From Sinimarinibacterium sp. NLF-5-8 (GTDB lineage Bacteria > Pseudomonadota > Gammaproteobacteria > Nevskiales > Nevskiaceae), in the NCBI RefSeq assembly GCF_010092425.1, contig NZ_CP048030.1, forward strand, positions 124,001 through 188,000: DNA of 64,000 nt, given 5' to 3'. This document shows positions 61,988-64,000 of the stretch, one piece after another. Both the position numbers and the translations under genes were made by a program. Positions within the stretch are counted from its first letter, which is position 1. Every line of letters starts with the position of its first letter. The notes under the pieces are model-generated. The model searched no databases. It was not told where the DNA came from and worked only from the letters and a program-made list of their open reading frames with translations.

Positions 61988-64000
61988 TCAACCGAGGGCG
62001 TCGAGCGGCAATGGCTCGATGCCGCGAGCCCGGTCGATTTTCTCCGCGACCTTGAAGGCGGCCTCAAGCTCCCCGATGCCGTATTGCCGCATCAACTGAT
62101 AGCGCTCGGCCTTCTCCTCGGGCTCAGTCATCGCCATGGCCAGGTAGAGACTCGGCGGCACGGCGCGGAACAGGACTTCCATCGACTTCGACAGGATCAC
62201 GCCTTCGCTGAATTTGCCGGACTCCTTGCGCGCCGACAGCATCAGCGCCTTCTGCGCCGGATTGAGTTCGCGGAAGCGCGCGACCTTCTCCACTTCGTCG
62301 GGCGGCATCGACAGGCAGATCCACCACTCGATCATCGACAGCATCGGTTCAGCGGCCTTGGGCAGATCGTCCAGGTTCTGCGTTGCCAGCCAGAACCAGG
62401 CGCCGAGCTTGCGCCACATCTTGGTGATCTTGACGACGTAAGGGGCGAGCAATGGATTGCGGGTGATGATGTGACCCTCGTCGGTGACGTTGACGATGGG
62501 GCGCCCCAGGAATTGATCCCGCTCGGCGATGTTGTTGACAGTGTTGATGAGCGAGATGTAGGCGATGGAAAGCTGCGCGTTGTAGCCCTCGCGTGCGAAG
62601 GTCGCCAGATCGACGATGGTGATGTCGGCCTCCGGCCATGGCGTGCCGGGTCGGTTGAACATTTCGCCATCCAGTCCCTGGCAAAACATATCCATCGCGT
62701 CCGCCATTTCCAGCAGGCGAGCGCGCCGGGCTTCGGGCAGCGCGGAATCGCTGGCGCGCTCGCGCAGGGCGTCGCGCACGTCCTCGGTCAGCACCGTGCG
62801 CTTCTCCGGCGCACAGCGATGCGCCGCGTCGAGAATGCACTGGCGGATCAGGCTGCGATCGGCGCGGGTCATGCGCGCTTCTTCCTTGTCCTCGCCGCCG
62901 GTAATCATCAGGCGGGCGGTGATCTCCAACTCGCCGAGCACGTCGCGCTGTTCATCGCTTTCGCTCGATGCGTCTTCGGGTTCCTGTTCCTCGTCCAGGG
63001 CATCGGCGTCCAGCGTCCGCACCTGGCTGGGCGTATCGACCAGACGCCACGCATCGGCGAAAGGCGCGAGGCTCACCCCGGCGCCGGGCGCGAGCTTCAC
63101 CCGATGCACCGTCAGGCCAAGGCGCTGGGCGAATTCGCCAAACAGACCGAAGCTGTTCCCCGCCTCGACGATGAACAGCCGGGGCCGGTAGATCGCGACG
63201 AGCTGGTTGAGGATGTTGTTGAGCGTGGCCGATTTGCCCGAGCCGGTCGGGCCGAACAGAAACAGGTGGGCATTCATCTGCCGGTCGCGCCGGTTGAGCG
63301 GGTCGAAGGCGACGGTGCCGCCACCGCGATTGAAGAAGGTGATGCCGGGGTTCCCGGTGCCCTGATTGCGCCCCCACACGGGCGCGAGATTCGCCGCGTG
63401 CTGCGCGAACATGAGCTGGGTGTACCACTGGCGTCGATCCCTGGCCGGGTCATAGAAGCAGGGAAGCCAGCGCAGGTAACTGTTGAGCGGCGCGACCTCA
63501 TCCTCCTCGCGCACGGGCAGGAGGCCGGCGTTGAGCATGACATTGGCGAGTTGCAGGCCGCGCGCATCGAGTTCGGCCATGTCGCGCCCGCGCAGGTAGA
63601 AGGCCAGCGCGCCACGGTAGAGCTTGTGCGAACTGCCGATCAGCGAACGTGCCTGCTGCACGTCCTGCCGGGCCTGCTCGGACGCCAGCGTTTCGCCGAC
63701 CGCTTTCTTGCCCAGGTAGTTCAGATGCGCTTCCAGTGCGTCCTGCGGCGTGGCGACGAGGGTGAGACACATCACAGTGTCCTCGGGCATCTGGTCGAAC
63801 AGCGCGTTGCAGGCATCGCCGCCTTTGCGCGTTTCCCCGGTCAGATGTCCGGTTGCCGGCGGCGTGCGCAGCCGGTCGAGCACCATGACCCGATGCGGCA
63901 TGTTGTCGAAGAACCAGATGCCGTTCGCCACGTCGGAGCGTGGCTGGCCGAAGAACAGCCGTTGCGAGAAGTCCGTGCCGCTGGCGAGTTCGACGTCGCC
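61988..64000 (-). CDS. traC: Conjugative transfer ATPase, VirB4/TraC type (TIGR03744, PFL_4706 family), 5' end outside window
   Basis: About 670 residues of a type IV secretion ATPase that powers mating-pair assembly. Reading continues to the window edge, so the start lies outside. Walker A is FGPTGSGKSATLNNIL (about residue 253 of the visible part) and Walker B-like VNVTDEGHIIT follows about 230 residues later. Flanking segments (FFNRGGGTVAFDPLNRRD, RFREWN-like ARFRELNPAQKALML) match this family. Its C-terminus is followed by the DsbA-like gene. Confidence 0.93.
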   Translation of the reverse strand, partial: GDVELASGTDFSQRLFFGQPRSDVANGIWFFDNMPHRVMVLDRLRTPPATGHLTGETRKGGDACNALFDQMPEDTVMCLTLVATPQDALEAHLNYLGKKAVGETLASEQARQDVQQARSLIGSSHKLYRGALAFYLRGRDMAELDARGLQLANVMLNAGLLPVREEDEVAPLNSYLRWLPCFYDPARDRRQWYTQLMFAQHAANLAPVWGRNQGTGNPGITFFNRGGGTVAFDPLNRRDRQMNAHLFLFGPTGSGKSATLNNILNQLVAIYRPRLFIVEAGNSFGLFGEFAQRLGLTVHRVKLAPGAGVSLAPFADAWRLVDTPSQVRTLDADALDEEQEPEDASSESDEQRDVLGELEITARLMITGGEDKEEARMTRADRSLIRQCILDAAHRCAPEKRTVLTEDVRDALRERASDSALPEARRARLLEMADAMDMFCQGLDGEMFNRPGTPWPEADITIVDLATFAREGYNAQLSIAYISLINTVNNIAERDQFLGRPIVNVTDEGHIITRNPLLAPYVVKITKMWRKLGAWFWLATQNLDDLPKAAEPMLSMIEWWICLSMPPDEVEKVARFRELNPAQKALMLSARKESGKFSEGVILSKSMEVLFRAVPPSLYLAMAMTEPEEKAERYQLMRQYGIGELEAAFKVAEKIDRARGIEPLPLDALG

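Larger units (their letters stand above)
49925..64000. mobile_element. Partial integrative and conjugative element, PFGI-1/ICEclc (GI-type) family
   Basis: A P4-type integrase, MobH relaxase, TraG N-terminal protein, TIGR03755/03756/03757 proteins, RadC-like, DsbA-like and TIGR03744-type ATPase genes occur in the order known from the PFGI-1/ICEclc group. The (GC)n runs of the chromosome nearly vanish here. The left boundary is approximate, placed at the int region; the right part lies beyond the window. Confidence 0.9.

Overview
The window is a GC-rich proteobacterial chromosome segment (about 1-49.4 kb) joined to one end of an integrative and conjugative element, ICE (about 49.9-64 kb, running off the right edge). 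The neighbourhoods accB-accC-aroQ, rpoH-ftsXEY, hemL-thiE-thiD, DUF484-xerC and bcsRQABZC with bcsG/bcsE are typical of Gamma- and Betaproteobacteria. I cannot name a genus. The chromosomal part is full of (GC)n runs that often encode Ala-Arg dipeptides; the ICE part has very few.

Layout of the chromosomal part. 0-5.8 kb: end of an unknown gene, then leftward recQ, accC, accB, aroQ, a TlpA-like thioredoxin, cutA and a small exported orphan. 6-11.2 kb: a MATE exporter, tatD and a single-chain MmeI-like (type IIL) restriction-modification enzyme. 11.2-16.6 kb: an HTTM-DCC fusion facing a rightward group of envelope or stress genes (alpha/beta hydrolase, outer-membrane barrel, TerB-like, DUF1134, Bax-inhibitor-1). 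16.6-26.5 kb: leftward rpoH, ftsX, ftsE, ftsY, a DedA-PAP2-LssY fusion, hemL, thiE, thiD and mtgA. rpoH has a perfect CIRCE operator over its probable promoter. 26.5-36 kb: TRIC channel, metF, a Baeyer-Villiger-type monooxygenase with a divergent AraC regulator, an orphan ParM-like actin, DUF484-xerC, an ABC-F ATPase and DUF3429. 36-49.4 kb: one leftward cellulose operon, bcsE-bcsG-bcsR-bcsQ-bcsA-bcsB-bcsZ-bcsC, with 4-bp overlaps through most of it. It has everything for c-di-GMP-controlled cellulose synthesis, export and phosphoethanolamine decoration, but bcsE is short and no bcsF was found.

The ICE part has a P4-type integrase, a stand-alone LysR substrate-binding-domain protein, an XRE regulator, a MobH relaxase (TraI_2), a PrlF-YhaV toxin-antitoxin pair and DUF3742. 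It then carries a run of the PFGI-1/ICEclc-type conjugation module: TraG N-terminal family, a small membrane protein, TIGR03755, TIGR03756, TIGR03757, RadC-like, DsbA-like and a VirB4/TraC-type ATPase cut by the window edge. This looks like the int/relaxase end of a GI-type ICE inserted beside the bcs promoter region. No tRNA or rRNA gene and no CRISPR array was seen.

Nothing here is clearly a wholly new system. The most unusual signals are the CIRCE-controlled rpoH, the chromosomal ParM-like actin without a visible partner, the PAP2-like domain with lost catalytic residues inside the DedA-LssY fusion, the inverted repeat enclosing the integrase ribosome-binding site, and the 18-bp operator filling the prlF-yhaV promoter spacer.
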